Shown here piece after piece: positions 21,301-33,379 of a DNA stretch of 64,000 nucleotides; position 1 is the stretch's first letter; each line of letters begins with the position of its first letter. Source of the stretch: Psoroptes ovis (taxonomy: Eukaryota > Arthropoda > Arachnida > Sarcoptiformes > Psoroptidae); contig PQWQ01000005.1 in the NCBI GenBank assembly GCA_002943765.1, positions 3,535,001-3,599,000 of the forward strand. Reading direction: 5' to 3'. The position numbers and the translations under genes are program-made. The notes below the pieces were generated by a model. The model ran no database searches and had not been told where the DNA came from. It saw only the letters and a list, made by a program, of their open reading frames with translations.

Positions 21301-24300
21301 AATCACAAGATGGCTGCTTTGTTTTTGTCGATTCTGGCGCTGTTGAAGATAATTCTGCATTAATTGTTGTATTCGATGATTTATGACCATCATCATCATC
21401 ATCATTACCATCGTTATCATCATCATCATTTATCGATAAACTATGATTCGATGATTCAGATGAACAGAGGGAATATGCAGTCGTCGTGGTCGTTGTTGTT
21501 GATGATGATGATGATGATTCAGTTGATTCGGTCGATTCTGTACTTATGAAACTCTGCAATCAAATAAATATGAAAGATTAATTGATAAAAATTTTGAATT
21601 ATTTCATTTTAATGGTCAAAACACATAAACCAAACTACAAATCAATGTACAAACAAGCTAAAATTCAAGGGAAAACATCGAAAACAAGTGCAGATAATCA
21701 GGAAGAAAATTGTTTTCATTGAAATTAATTAATTAATTTGAATTAATTAACAAATTTTAACGAAGAAAACGATATGCGAACCGAAATTTTCGATCAAATT
21801 CCAAAAATATCTGTAAATGTGTTTGTTTGGTGACATTAAATCAATTCGCCATGATGATGTTGATGAAGACAAAACGGAAAAATGCCGGAAGATTACACAA
21901 ATAGACAGGCATTTGACAATCACCATAATGAACAAAACGACAAAATTTAAAATGTGTTTCACTCGAATTATTTAAATTTTTTTTTATTAAATTTGGTTTC
22001 CTAGATAACCAAAGCGAACAACGATGGATAACAAAATTATTGAAATTAATACATTTATCAATTGCCATTCGTCATTGTAAAAATGTATTAATTAATTAAT
22101 ACGCTGTTTAATCACATTTCAAATCATTCATCCGTTATTTTTTTGAAATGAATTTTTATGAATTATTTTCAATCGTCGTTGTACAATTGAAATGTTCAAC
22201 AATTATTAATATCAAATTGTCAAGATGTCATAATGATGATGATCATCATCGCTGTACATGGTACATGTTTGACAGAATGGTAAATCATTGTCGACGTAAT
22301 TTGAATAATTCTTGAATACGAATTAATTTCAATTTTTTGGACAAGTTGACCGAATTGAAAAGACATCGAAGACACAGAAAAGACATCGAAGATGGAAAAA
22401 AATGGAAAAAGAGTGGTAAATCAAAGATAATCAAAGAAAATAAGAGATAAAAACAGGGAACAAACGATAAACAAAGAATAAAATAAATAAAATGAAATTA
22501 AAATTGAATTTTAATCAAAATCGAAAATTTTGAAATTTAAATAAATTAAATCAAATAATAAGTTCGGAACAAAAACAGAGAGAAAGAAACGGGATTTGAT
22601 TCAAATAATTACGAGTAACAAATGGTTAAAGAATAGTGCCCTAAAATAGAATGAATTGAATTAAATTAAATTAAAATAAATCAAATCAAAAACATTGGAA
22701 TGAGCAGATCAAAAAGCAAAGCAGATGGTGGTCAACAACATGCATAAGACGCGATCTCAATTTGAAATTCAGATTAAATCTAATTCATACATATTCGATA
22801 ATTAAACTAAAATTCATCTCATAATCAATTACATACCTGTCTATTAGTATTATCTTTACTTAAATCATTATTATTATCATTGTTAGTATTATCATTAGCA
22901 TTTTTACCATCATTTGTCATATTAATTTCATTATCATCATCATTATTATTATTGCTGTCCATGGTACGTGTATTCAATAATGGTGATTCGAAATTTTTTT
23001 GAAATTCATTAAAATCTAAATTAACATCATCATCGTTAGGTTGTTGTAATGATTGACTCTGTTGTTGTTGTTGATCATATTTAAACTCTGAATGTATTGG
23101 TAATTGCTTGTTTATTGGTGAAATTGTTTGTTGATTTATTAAATCAGCTGATTCATTTGATGAATACTTGTCTTGTTGTTGTTGTTTATTATTGTTATGA
23201 TCATCATCATCATCAACATTCGTTGCTCTTGCTGCTGCTGTTGTTGTTGGTGTTGTTGTCGATTTAGATGTTATTAATGGTGTTTGGGTGGCGGTGATGA
23301 TGGTCGTAGTGGTAACATTGTTTTTATCAATATTTTGTATTGATGTAGACATTTTAGACATTTCATTATTATTGCTATTATTAACAATTGTAGGCTTATT
23401 TGTTGATATCAATATAACACCACCATTTTTATTGTTGCTGTAATCATCATTGTAACGATGTAAAAATGAATCATTTTTAGTAATGGGTTGGGTTAATTGT
23501 TGCTGTTGCTGCTGAGGATTGTATTGTTGTAATAGCGCAAATTGATCATCTAAATTTAAATTTTCATTCGATGATAATTGTTCCATAACGGATTGATATT
23601 GTGATGATGATGATAATGATGATAGATCATCATTGATTGTATCATCATCATTTTCATCATCTGATTGATGATTAATGATATTATTTGATGGCCATTGTTG
23701 TTGTTTATCATTTGTTATTGTTGATTGTTTTTTATTCGAATCCATATGATCAATATTGTTCATATTATTCGATGATATTGTTGTCAAATGTGAACGTGCA
23801 TCAGTATATATCGATGCAGAGGAATTATTATCGATATTATTGTTAATATTATTCAATAAATTATCCAAATCTGATTTACCATTAAGATAATATTGTGTTG
23901 CTGTTGTTATTGTCGAAGTATTTTCAACCAATGTTATGTCATCATCACCGTTCGATGATCTATCGGTTGATTGTGATTTACTTTGACGATATTTTAAATA
24001 GTTATCACCATTTTTTATTAATTTTGTTTGTTGTTGATGTTGTTGATTACAATAATTATTGAAACCATTTTCCGATGTATCACATGCAACATCTCTTGTC
24101 AATGGTTTCGTTTGTTGTTGTTGATATTTTTGTCTAATATCATCAACAAAATGTGCTGGCACCAATTTTGGCCTTGGCGGTATCGGTGGCGGAGGTAATG
24201 GACGATTATGATGATGAATGGATGATGATTTGCATGTTGGTGGCTGATTTAAAATATCACCGAATGTATCTGCAAGAAAAGCATCAATATTATTATTAGC

Positions 24301-27300
24301 ATAATAATTATTAACATCAGATTGATTAGTAGTATTATTTTGATAGAAAGAAGAAGAATAAGTGGATGAACATAGAGAGTGATCAGGTGATGATGGACTA
24401 GTTGCCCTATTCATCATTGGTTTAGGTCCGGGTGGTCTTGGTGATGGTGGTGGTTGTTCACGTTTACTATCATTCATCAATCTAGATCCTATGATTTCTG
24501 ATGGCTTGATTGTCGGTAATCGTTCACGCCATGAATCTAATGATGTTGTTGATTGTAACCATTTCAGCATTTTATCTTGTACAGTCACTGGTTTTACGAT
24601 CCGATGAGTTGATTGATCGATTCGATAATTTTGATTTCCTAATGCTACTGATGGTGACAATGGTTCATTCGATGGTGATTTCTGTAATGTACCCACTGGT
24701 GATGATGGTACAATTGTATCATTTGAATCAGGTGTCGGTGGTATTTCTTCAATTTCAGGTGATTGATTTTTACCCGGTAATGAACCGGCAAACGATCGGC
24801 AACGTTTTACTTTCCATGTAAATGGGGTCCATTCCAAATTTGATGGCGATTTAAGGGTTTCAGGTGGACTTTGAAGATATGGTTTATAGAAATCTTTTCC
24901 TTCCAATAAATATGGTTGTGAATTATCCATTTCATATGATGGTTGATCATCATCTTGATCAACATATTGATAATCATTCATTGATGGTACATGATGATTT
25001 TGATTACCGCTACGTGAAGAAAACACTGAATTTGCTCGCGAATTATTCAATGATGTTATAGGACTTGTTGGACATATCGGTGGTTTCGATCGCAGTGTTC
25101 TTGATCGCCGCAATGGAGCCTGTGGAAAGCTGGGTTCAGATTTTTGATTAAAATTTAATCGTCCATATAGTTGGCCAGTTGATTGTGATCGTTCGAGTTC
25201 TTTCTTTTGTATTGAAGCCATTGCATAGAATGGTTGTGATTTTTGTAATAATTCCACATAAGATTTTTTTGGACGATAATTCAAGCGGACATTTTTATAG
25301 AATTGATCCGGTGGACATCGTTGATGACGCGGGAAACGTTTTCGTTTACCATCATCACCTTTTCCTTGTAGCCAAAGGCTAGTGGTTGATGTCCCGAGTG
25401 ATATCTCTTCGAGCGGTATCATTGATTGACAACTATTTGTCATATAACGACTTGGTGGTGGTGGACGCGGTGGTTTCGGTGGTTTTATCGTCGATAATGA
25501 TGGTAATGATTGCATAAAATTCAAATGTTTATCATTGATTGGTTCATCTGATTGTAAACGACGACGTGGCGGTCTTCGAGGCTCGTTACGATTAATAGGT
25601 GCTAAACAAGCTTCTAAACGTTCTTGAGCATCGGCTAAATCTTGATAAACTTTATTTGTTTGCCTTAACGAATCGATACCGGCTCCTGGTGATAATTCCG
25701 AGTCGGATGCAAAATGTAAATCATCAAATGATTTGGATGGTGGTGGTGGACGATCGGGACGTTGTTTTTTACGAAATGAACGTATCGGCGATTTTTTCAT
25801 TGCAGTCGATGTTCGCTCACCAATATGCTGGGTTTGCTGTTTCAAACGATCAGTAAAATGTCCGAATGCATTCTGGGCACGATTACGAATATGATCAAAA
25901 CGTTCACGATTTTTCTGTGCGAATGTTCGTTCATTATCATCTTGATGCTCATTTTGATGATGAGCAGGTTGATGATGATAAGGTGAATCTTTTGGTGACC
26001 ATTCATTGAAATTCAATTGATTAATTGGTTTATGTGTAAATTCAAATTTTGGAAATTTTTTAGTGAATTTTTTCGAACGTTTTTCTTGTTGTTGAACATT
26101 TGGGTCGTCATCATCAAGTGTTTTATCGATTTTATAACCAGATTCAGCCAATAGATTGTCCAAAGCTTTGATTATGTTTGAAGGATCTTCATATTGCAAA
26201 GGTACTTCAGGCTCAGGTTCCGGTAATTGTGACTGCGGCTGCTGCTGACTGTCTAGTGGAGTTTCGAATGATAATTTCTTCTTCGTTGCAGGTGATGGTG
26301 GCTTTTGAATTTCCAGAGGAGCTTTGGGAGATAAATCATTATCAGGCAGAGGCAATGGTGCTTGCTGAGATTCCAGTGTAGGTTTCAATGGTGACTCACT
26401 GTCAGAAGGAGGCAATTGATCTAAATCAGTTTCTTCAACACGTGGTAGCTGAGATTGTTGCGGAAGAGGCGGTGGATCATGTATCATGAATTTTGGTTTC
26501 AATTGTGTTTCGATCACTTTTGGTTGATTTTCTGGGGTTGTTGTTTTAGGTTTTGGTTGTATTTTTGTTTGCAGGTCTTTCATTTTCGTTCGAAATGATT
26601 GCCCAAACGAACCGAATTGATTTTTGATTTTATCAACTTTATCATGCATCAACTTGTTGATTTGCTGCTGCTTGGTTTGTTTATTCGGATCATTCAATGG
26701 TTCATTCATATTCGAATCCGATTGTTGTTCGATTGGTTGTTGAAGAACGTCTTCATCATCGAATTTAATATCCATTGTTAACAATGATGGTATGGCATCG
26801 ATTCCTGGTTGTTCCATTGAACTGATTGTTGGTGATGGTAATTCAGGATCGGATTTTGTCAGAATGAATTCTGGTTCCATCATCGCTACGACTGTTGGTT
26901 GATCTTCGAACGGTTTCGGCTCAGTAACTTCAGAATTCGGCATTAATTCTGGTGTTTGCATTGATAGCTCTGGTTGATGCAACTGCTGAGGCAGATCATC
27001 AATTTTATTTTTATGATTTTCAGGTATTTTGACAACGATCTCTGTTGGTTGATAGAGGTTTTGATTTTGATTCAAACGTTCAGTGATTTCTTTCGGTATT
27101 TTCATATCGAACACCGGTGAATCAGGTAATTTTGCCACAGTAATTTCATTTGGTTTTTTCAATAGATCTGTGTGAGCCACATTATCAGACGGCAATAATG
27201 GTGTCGATGATCGCTCGGGTGGTTCGACGGCATGAACGCTTTTACCGACTGGATCATGATCATCTGGATAACGATGATATGGACTATACGATGATGAATG

Positions 27301-29846
27301 TGATGGTTCATCAAATTCTTCGTATGGTGCATCCAATGGTACACCGACTGGTATTTCAATTTCCATTGAATTATCATTAATATCATTATAATAACTTCGA
27401 TTTTTATTATGTCGTTGATTGAGCAATGGTGAACCTTGTACACCTTCATACAAATGTGAACCCAAAGTTGAACTTCGAGAATCTGACGATATATCAGGTA
27501 TTTGTGGTAGCTTCCGTGACAGGCTATGTTTTTTATTCTTTTTATCATCATCTTGAATCCGTTGTTGTCGTTTGAATGGACGTTTCTTAAGGATTCGATT
27601 CAATTTAGGTCCAGTTTTATCGGCCAATGGTTCGGCTGATTCGGCATTCGGTGATTTATCCTTTTTATCATTGTTCACCTTTTTCAATGAACCATCTTTT
27701 TTACCAGTACGTTTAAATGATTTTGGCATACGTATCGATGACCGTATACGTGATGTTGTTTCAGGCAGATTGAGTTTAGGTTTACGAAACGATAGTCTTG
27801 GTTTTTTACTTTTAGGCTTATTATCATCAATGGCTTCATTTTCTTTATTCAACGATGACAAACTTGATGCCAATTCTACCGTAGGTTGAAGGGTTAGATC
27901 CTCTGCTTTTTCACTAGGCGATGGTGTCGATGGTACTTCATCAATAGTTATTTCTGGTATAATTGATGGTTGATCGTTTTGGTTACTAACTTCTGAATTA
28001 CGTTTCGAATCGAAGGTTTCGACTGTTGGTTCGATTTCTTTGGCAGCTTTGTCATCATTTTTATCATGCTGACGATTAAATTTTTGAAAAAATTTTGGCC
28101 GTGTCATATGGATATCTTTTAATTTGGCCATCGGTGATGCATAACCAGGTGTTTTACGTTTTTTCAATATTGGACTACGTTTTTTACTGTGTGAATTTTT
28201 ACTACTCAATGTATTTTTCTTACTATCATCAGATTTCAGCGAATCTGGTGTTGTTGGTGGTGATGTGATTGAATCATTGACATAAATTTGACTTTCTTCT
28301 CGCAATTGTTTCAGTGCATCATCCAGTATGTCTATCATTGTTTTTTCTGCAACATCTTCGACAGTAATCGATGGTATTTCAGGTTTTTCCGGCTGATTTT
28401 GATTCACACGAGGTAATGTATCGACAGCATCAGCCAGATTCGTTACTTCTTGTACAATTATTTCTGGTGGTTGTGAGTAGACTAATTTTACAGGTTCTTG
28501 TCTTGTTACATTCGATAGAATTGCTTCGTTTGGATCCGTATTTTTTGTCGGTGAAACAATGCTAACACCTTGTTCGAACCATATTTTACCATCGGGACCA
28601 ATTTTCATTACCGGGTGTTTTGATTGTTGCATATCTTTCTTGTTATTCGAAGGTGGTAACGAAGTTGCACGTACATTTTTCTTCAATTCTCTTTCACGTG
28701 ATTCTGAACGTGCTTTACGTGATTTTTTCTCTTTATCTTGTGGTTTATCTTTACTGGATTTAAACAGCCGATCAAATAATGATGGTGCTTTATGTTTGTT
28801 TAATTCTTTGATTGAATTATCAATCGATGATAATTGTTGTTCATTCATTTTTTCAATTTGATCCAGTTCAGCAGTGGTGTTTGGATCAATATTTATATCA
28901 TTCAATTCATCCATATTTGATAGTTTTGCTTTTAAAATATTTATGTTCGGATTTTGCTGATCAATAATAATCGCTTTATTCAATTGTTGTTTATTATTTT
29001 CTCGGAGAAATTCCTCCTCGGACAATTCAGGCAAATCTTGATTTTGATCAAATAAACCAAATGAATTTCGATTAAATTCAATATCACGATAATCTAATGA
29101 ACATTCGGTTTGTGCATCATCCAAGTAATAGAAACCTTCAGGACCAATTGAATGAAAATCTTCACCAAATGATCGTGGAAATGCACCTGAATAACGATTT
29201 TTTTGTTTATTTCTGTATCAAATAAATGACAAAATCGATTAATTCAATCAATTCCCTCGTAAAAATCAATTAAAAAATTACCTGTTTATTGCTGGCAAAT
29301 GTTTTTTAGCCGAATCCAATGCTTTATTATAAACATTAAATGCTAATTTTGTACAACAAGCTTGTTGCTGCAATCGTGTTGAATCTAATGAATCGGATTT
29401 CTTTTTATTCGATTCTAATGTTGGATTACGATTATGAAAATATAGATTCGGATCAACATTAACAATGGCTTCTTGCGATTCCCTAGGACTGCTATGAATA
29501 AGATAAACAATAATTAATTAAACCAATTCGAAAGATCATTGATGGATCAACTTTACCTTTGATTCACGCAACCTTCAATTTGATCTAAACTATCATTACA
29601 ATTATTATTATTTAGATTATCTTCATCGATTGGTTCCAAAATAATACCCAATGGACGATTATTATTTTGATTATTATTATTTGAATTCAATTCATTTATA
29701 TCTTTATTATTATTAGTCGTAGTAGATTTATTACGTAATTTTACATCAAATTTTTGTTGAAAATTATTCAAATCATCATTATCATCAATATTGCTATTAC
29801 TCTTGTCGCTGTTGCTGTTGCCGGTGTTGATTGTTGATTTAGACAT
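18380..29846 (-). CDS. Giant FGD-family RhoGEF (DH-PH-FYVE-PH) with a very long N-terminal region
   Basis: Eight coding exons, in transcript order: 29846-29557, 29491-29282, 29212-22837, 21553-20770, 20709-20225, 20140-19983, 19918-18590, 18530-18380. All junctions keep frame and use GT-AG, giving about 3260 residues. FGD proteins are exchange factors, classically for Cdc42, that shape actin and membranes. The C-terminal 780 residues have the family order: DH (from YYCAHELYTTERDYVDVLV, about 2480, to LKPIQRLPQYVLMLKQY), PH1 ending ERDEWVRDLQQAI, FYVE (WLHD, RRHHCRACG, RVCDHC, about 2885-2950; binds PI3P) and PH2 (GWLWRF...KRYWFLI to NYKRWFKCF). The roughly 2400 residues before are disordered, rich in Pro, Ser, Lys, Asn and Gln, with polyproline patches (PLPPPPIPPRPK). 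Human FGD5/FGD6 are about half this size. The link between the 6.4 kb exon and the DH exons rests on a GTATGT donor at 22836 and a phase-0 acceptor at 21554. Confidence 0.85.
21554..22836 (-). other. Long intron joining the 6.4 kb exon to the DH exon of the FGD gene
   Basis: 1283 bp, the longest of the seven introns in this gene (the others are 59-84 bp). Donor CAG|GTATGT, acceptor TTGCAG, phase 0 on both sides. It contains only AT-rich DNA and chance frames (for example 21747-22068). Its length allows an alternative promoter for a short DH-PH-FYVE-PH isoform, which is inference. Confidence 0.7.
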
Positions 29847-30675
29847 CGTCAATTTTCAAACAAACAAAACTTTTGATTGTGGTTGAGAATTATTCATTCA
29901 ATTCATTTATCATTGAAATTATGGCAAATTTTAGTGTCCCCTTTTTTTCACATATCAAACAATTAAACCCGAACAAATAAACACACACAAAAATTTTCAA
30001 AACAAATGTTTTTGCTTTTGGCAAATTCTGGCAATTAATCAACAAACAGAAACATCCATATACACAGATAGAAATTGTCATTTGTGGTATGACATTCGTC
30101 GTATATATGCGACAAACAACAATCAACATCGGCATCAACACACATTCACATCAACATACATCGGCACATCAGCATAATCACATCAACCGGCTCACATTAG
30201 CACACACACTCGAAGACCACCAAAGACATGATTCAAAGTAATTCGAAAGTTATCAAGTTATGAATAGGAGAATAGAAATGGTAGAATCAAATTAATTCAA
30301 ATTTAAATGAAATGATGTTTGTTTGATGCCAAATTAAATCAAAAAATAGAAAAAATAATCAAAATAAAGAGTTGGTAATTCAATTTCGAGATTAAAAACG
30401 GAAACAAATTAAGATTTTAAATGATAAAATAAGAACAAATTTAAAATAAAACAAAACAAGACAAAATAAAATAAGACAAAAACAAGCGAAATGAATGAAA
30501 AACAAAGGAGAAATGACATAGAAAATGAACAATTGTAAAACAATGGTCACACACACACTTGTTGCATTTGACCAATTGTGTCTAATTTGATATAGAAGAA
30601 GAAAATCAATGAGTTATATTCAGTTTTGGTGATTTTTCAAAAAATTCGAAATAAATAATCAGGTCAATTTTTTAG
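29847..30675. other. Putative promoter/5' UTR of the FGD gene
   Basis: A stop codon lies in frame shortly upstream of ATG 29846 with no acceptor between, so 29846 is taken as the initiator. The rest is AT-rich with a purine-rich tract (AAATAAAACAAAACAAGACAAAA, about 30440-30480). No coding exon was found. Confidence 0.45.
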
Positions 30676-33379
30676 TCAATAATGAGTCTTACCAGTACTT
30701 GTTAAATTATCATCATCATCATTGTCATCAATGAATGTTGTCACTGTTGATGTTGATGATGATGAACCAAACAAAAAACTATGTTTGGCTGCCGATATTC
30801 TGTCTGATCTTGGTGTTTTTGTTACGGTTGATGTTGTTGTTGTTGATGATGTTGATGACGATGTATGGTATATATGTCGTAGTGTTGGCTTATTTAAAAT
30901 TGTCGTCGACGATGATTGCTTGTCGGTTTGTTGATTACCGTTATTATCATTATTACCATTGCTGATGCCGCTATTATCGTTGGCATTCGCAGTGCTCGTA
31001 GTATTCGAAGTATTATTTGTATTAGCGTAATTGTTCAACGACAATATCAATGTGGTAGGTGATGTTGCCAATGATAATATCGATGGTTCACTATAATGTC
31101 GACGATTATTGATCAATTCTTGTTGTTTTCGTCTTATTTTGTCTTCATCTTTATTATCATTCGAATTATTTGAAACGGAATTGATTATTATTCGATGTTG
31201 CTTACTGTTATTACGTAAAAATGATGGTTTACGTGGTAATTTTGGCCGTTGATGCTGTTCACCATCATTGCTGTTATCATCATCATCTACATCTTCAGCG
31301 TCAACACGATCATCATCAGCATCATCGTGACAATTATCATTATTAGCATCCGCATTATCATTCGAATGTTGCCGCTGATGCTGCTGCTGCTGTAAATGAT
31401 TACCACTTTTAACCCTACAATGTACAAGACGTATTTGAGGTTTAATTTTATTAGTTACGGATCCGTTTGTTGATGATAATTTTTTATTACAATTATTATT
31501 ATTATCATCATTAAAACTATTTATATCATTGAAATTATTGCCAGAATTCTTGTTGATTATTGTCTGACTGTTTGTATCATCATTGATATTATTATTATTA
31601 TTAACGTTATTACGATTATTACGATTTAAAATTTTCGTTGCAATTATTTTCACATTTTTTAATCGTTGTTGCCGCTGTTTATTGTTATTATTATTATTAT
31701 CATCATTATTATTCAATGTTATAATTGATGAATTGTTTTTGATTGTTACAACATTTTCCCTTGTTGCTTGATTTTCATTCGGTTTCTGTTGTTGATTATT
31801 TGCCAAATTTTTCAAATTCTCGCTGCCATCCGATGGATCGTGATCATATGGAAGCGTTGGTAAAGGTGTGGGAGTTGTTGGTGATGGTATCGGTGTCGCC
31901 GATGTTGATGATGATGATGATGATGTGGATGTGGATGATGATGTATCTGAACCAGATGCAGAGCCTAAATTCGAATTTAAAATAATGATAGAATAGGATT
32001 AATTTTTTTTGATTTGGTTTAATTCAATTCGTTTTTTTCACAGTGCAATATGGCTTAAAATAAACATAGAAATAAACACAGAAATATCAATCTGAATGTA
32101 AACTATTTTTAGCCTCATTTTTGCCGAAATTTAAGTAAATATTTCCTATCAAATCTTTCCACCGAATGCCAAAATATGAGTACAGGAATTATTTTTTACT
32201 GAATTCTGGCATTTTAAGCGATTGGAATTTTGCCATAATAAGTAAAAAAAATGGCCATGGAAAAATATTTTGTTTGAATTCGCGGTTTTTGAATTTAAGA
32301 AAAAAAATTCAAAAATTGAAAAATAGCGCCATCTGGCGTTAGAAGAGAGAACTTTTCGAAAATTTTCAATTTTCAAATTTTCTCATGTGAAACTAATGGC
32401 CAAAAGATTTTCAATTTTTAATGATCTAATCCGATTATTATTCAAAGATTTGAAATTACTTTATTACCACCATTACAATTTTGCTCAAACTTTCGCTGCA
32501 ATCATTTGTCGGCTGTAAAATTTCCCCGTTTGATGGAAAATACGGCCGAAAATTGAGAAATTTTACCGATATGAAATGAGCGATCTATGATCATCTATGA
32601 TTTGAATGGAAAAACATGGTCACATCGTTCGATGTCTTAAGAGATAAGAGAAACATGACATTACACAATCTATAATGATGGTGGCAAAACTAATGGAAAT
32701 AAATAAATAAATCGAAAACAAACAATCAATTTGATCGTAGAAAATGATGATCGAAATGATTGATGATGATAATCATATTTGCAACCATTCGAAATTGTAT
32801 TTGCATAACAACAATACACACACACGATTACAACAATAAACAGGGGCATTTATTCAAATTTTAATTTAAATTTCGATTTAAAATTTTAATTTTGAATTTC
32901 GAGCCATGTTTTCAATGGGCCAAAATAATCATTTTCAAATCGAATCGAATCGAATTCGAATCGAATGATTCATTGAGTCATTGATTCATCAAATCATCGA
33001 TCATTATGACTGATCATTATCATTGTTATCATCAATCACACTCACACACACACACACACACAAACCATAAATCCATGGTAGCCAACTAACCTCTGGAAGA
33101 TGAAGACTTGTTGCTGCTTCTGTTGCTGATGCTGCTGTTTTGATTATGAAATTTTCCATCATCATCGCTGCTGCCACTGTTATTGTTATTTCGATCAAAT
33201 ATCTGTGTTAATTGTTGTATTTTATTCGATTTAATCATCAACGATGATGGTGATGGTGATTTATCGTTTTGAAGTAAATCATCATTGCTACTTCGGTTAT
33301 TATTATTGTTGAAATGGCAAATAACAACACCAAACGATGATGTCGATGATGATGTTTGAGATTTATTAGTTTGAATCAT
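30676..33379 (-). CDS. Low-complexity protein of unknown function, two coding exons
   Basis: Exon 33379-33091 begins at ATG 33379 and joins exon 31964 downward in frame (AGA G|GC TCT). If the second exon runs on to the TGA at 30676 the protein has 525 residues. A strong GTAAGA donor at 30692 also allows splicing onward (phase 1), but no matching acceptor was found, and the first exons of the FGD gene are in the wrong phase. The product is dominated by Asn, Ser, Thr, Gln and Asp runs. The most distinctive segments are RPKLPRKPSFLRNNSKQ and QIRLVHCRVKSG. No signal peptide, membrane span or known domain is visible. It could be a regulatory or scaffold protein, or the N-terminal part of a longer one. 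Confidence 0.5.
32325..32338 (+). promoter_or_regulatory. Candidate CTCF-like site
   Basis: AGCGCCATCTGGCG matches the first ten positions of the motif seen at 10907 and 43351. It sits inside an intron, in AT-rich surroundings where such a GC-rich word is conspicuous. Confidence 0.3.
33041..33061. repeat. (CA)n microsatellite
   Basis: A run of about ten CA units (with one CT interruption) on the plus strand, within an intron just upstream of the 5' splice site of the low-complexity protein gene. Confidence 0.8.

Larger units (their letters stand above)
31965..33090 (-). other. Intron of the low-complexity protein gene
   Basis: 1126 bp with donor GAG|GTTAGT and acceptor TTTAG. It includes a (CA)n microsatellite at about 33041-33061, a CTCF-like word at 32325-32338, and otherwise AT-rich sequence without coding potential. 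Confidence 0.6.

Noticed and set aside
26178..28861. Several plus-strand frames of 60-105 codons
   Set aside because: They lie opposite the 6.4 kb FGD exon and mirror its codon bias; no independent support.
22837..29846. The 2.1 kb-residue disordered protein as a separate gene
   Set aside because: Its final codons past 22837 (Val-Cys-Asn-stop) read through a GTATGT donor, and the next acceptor at 21554 restores the FGD frame in phase 0.
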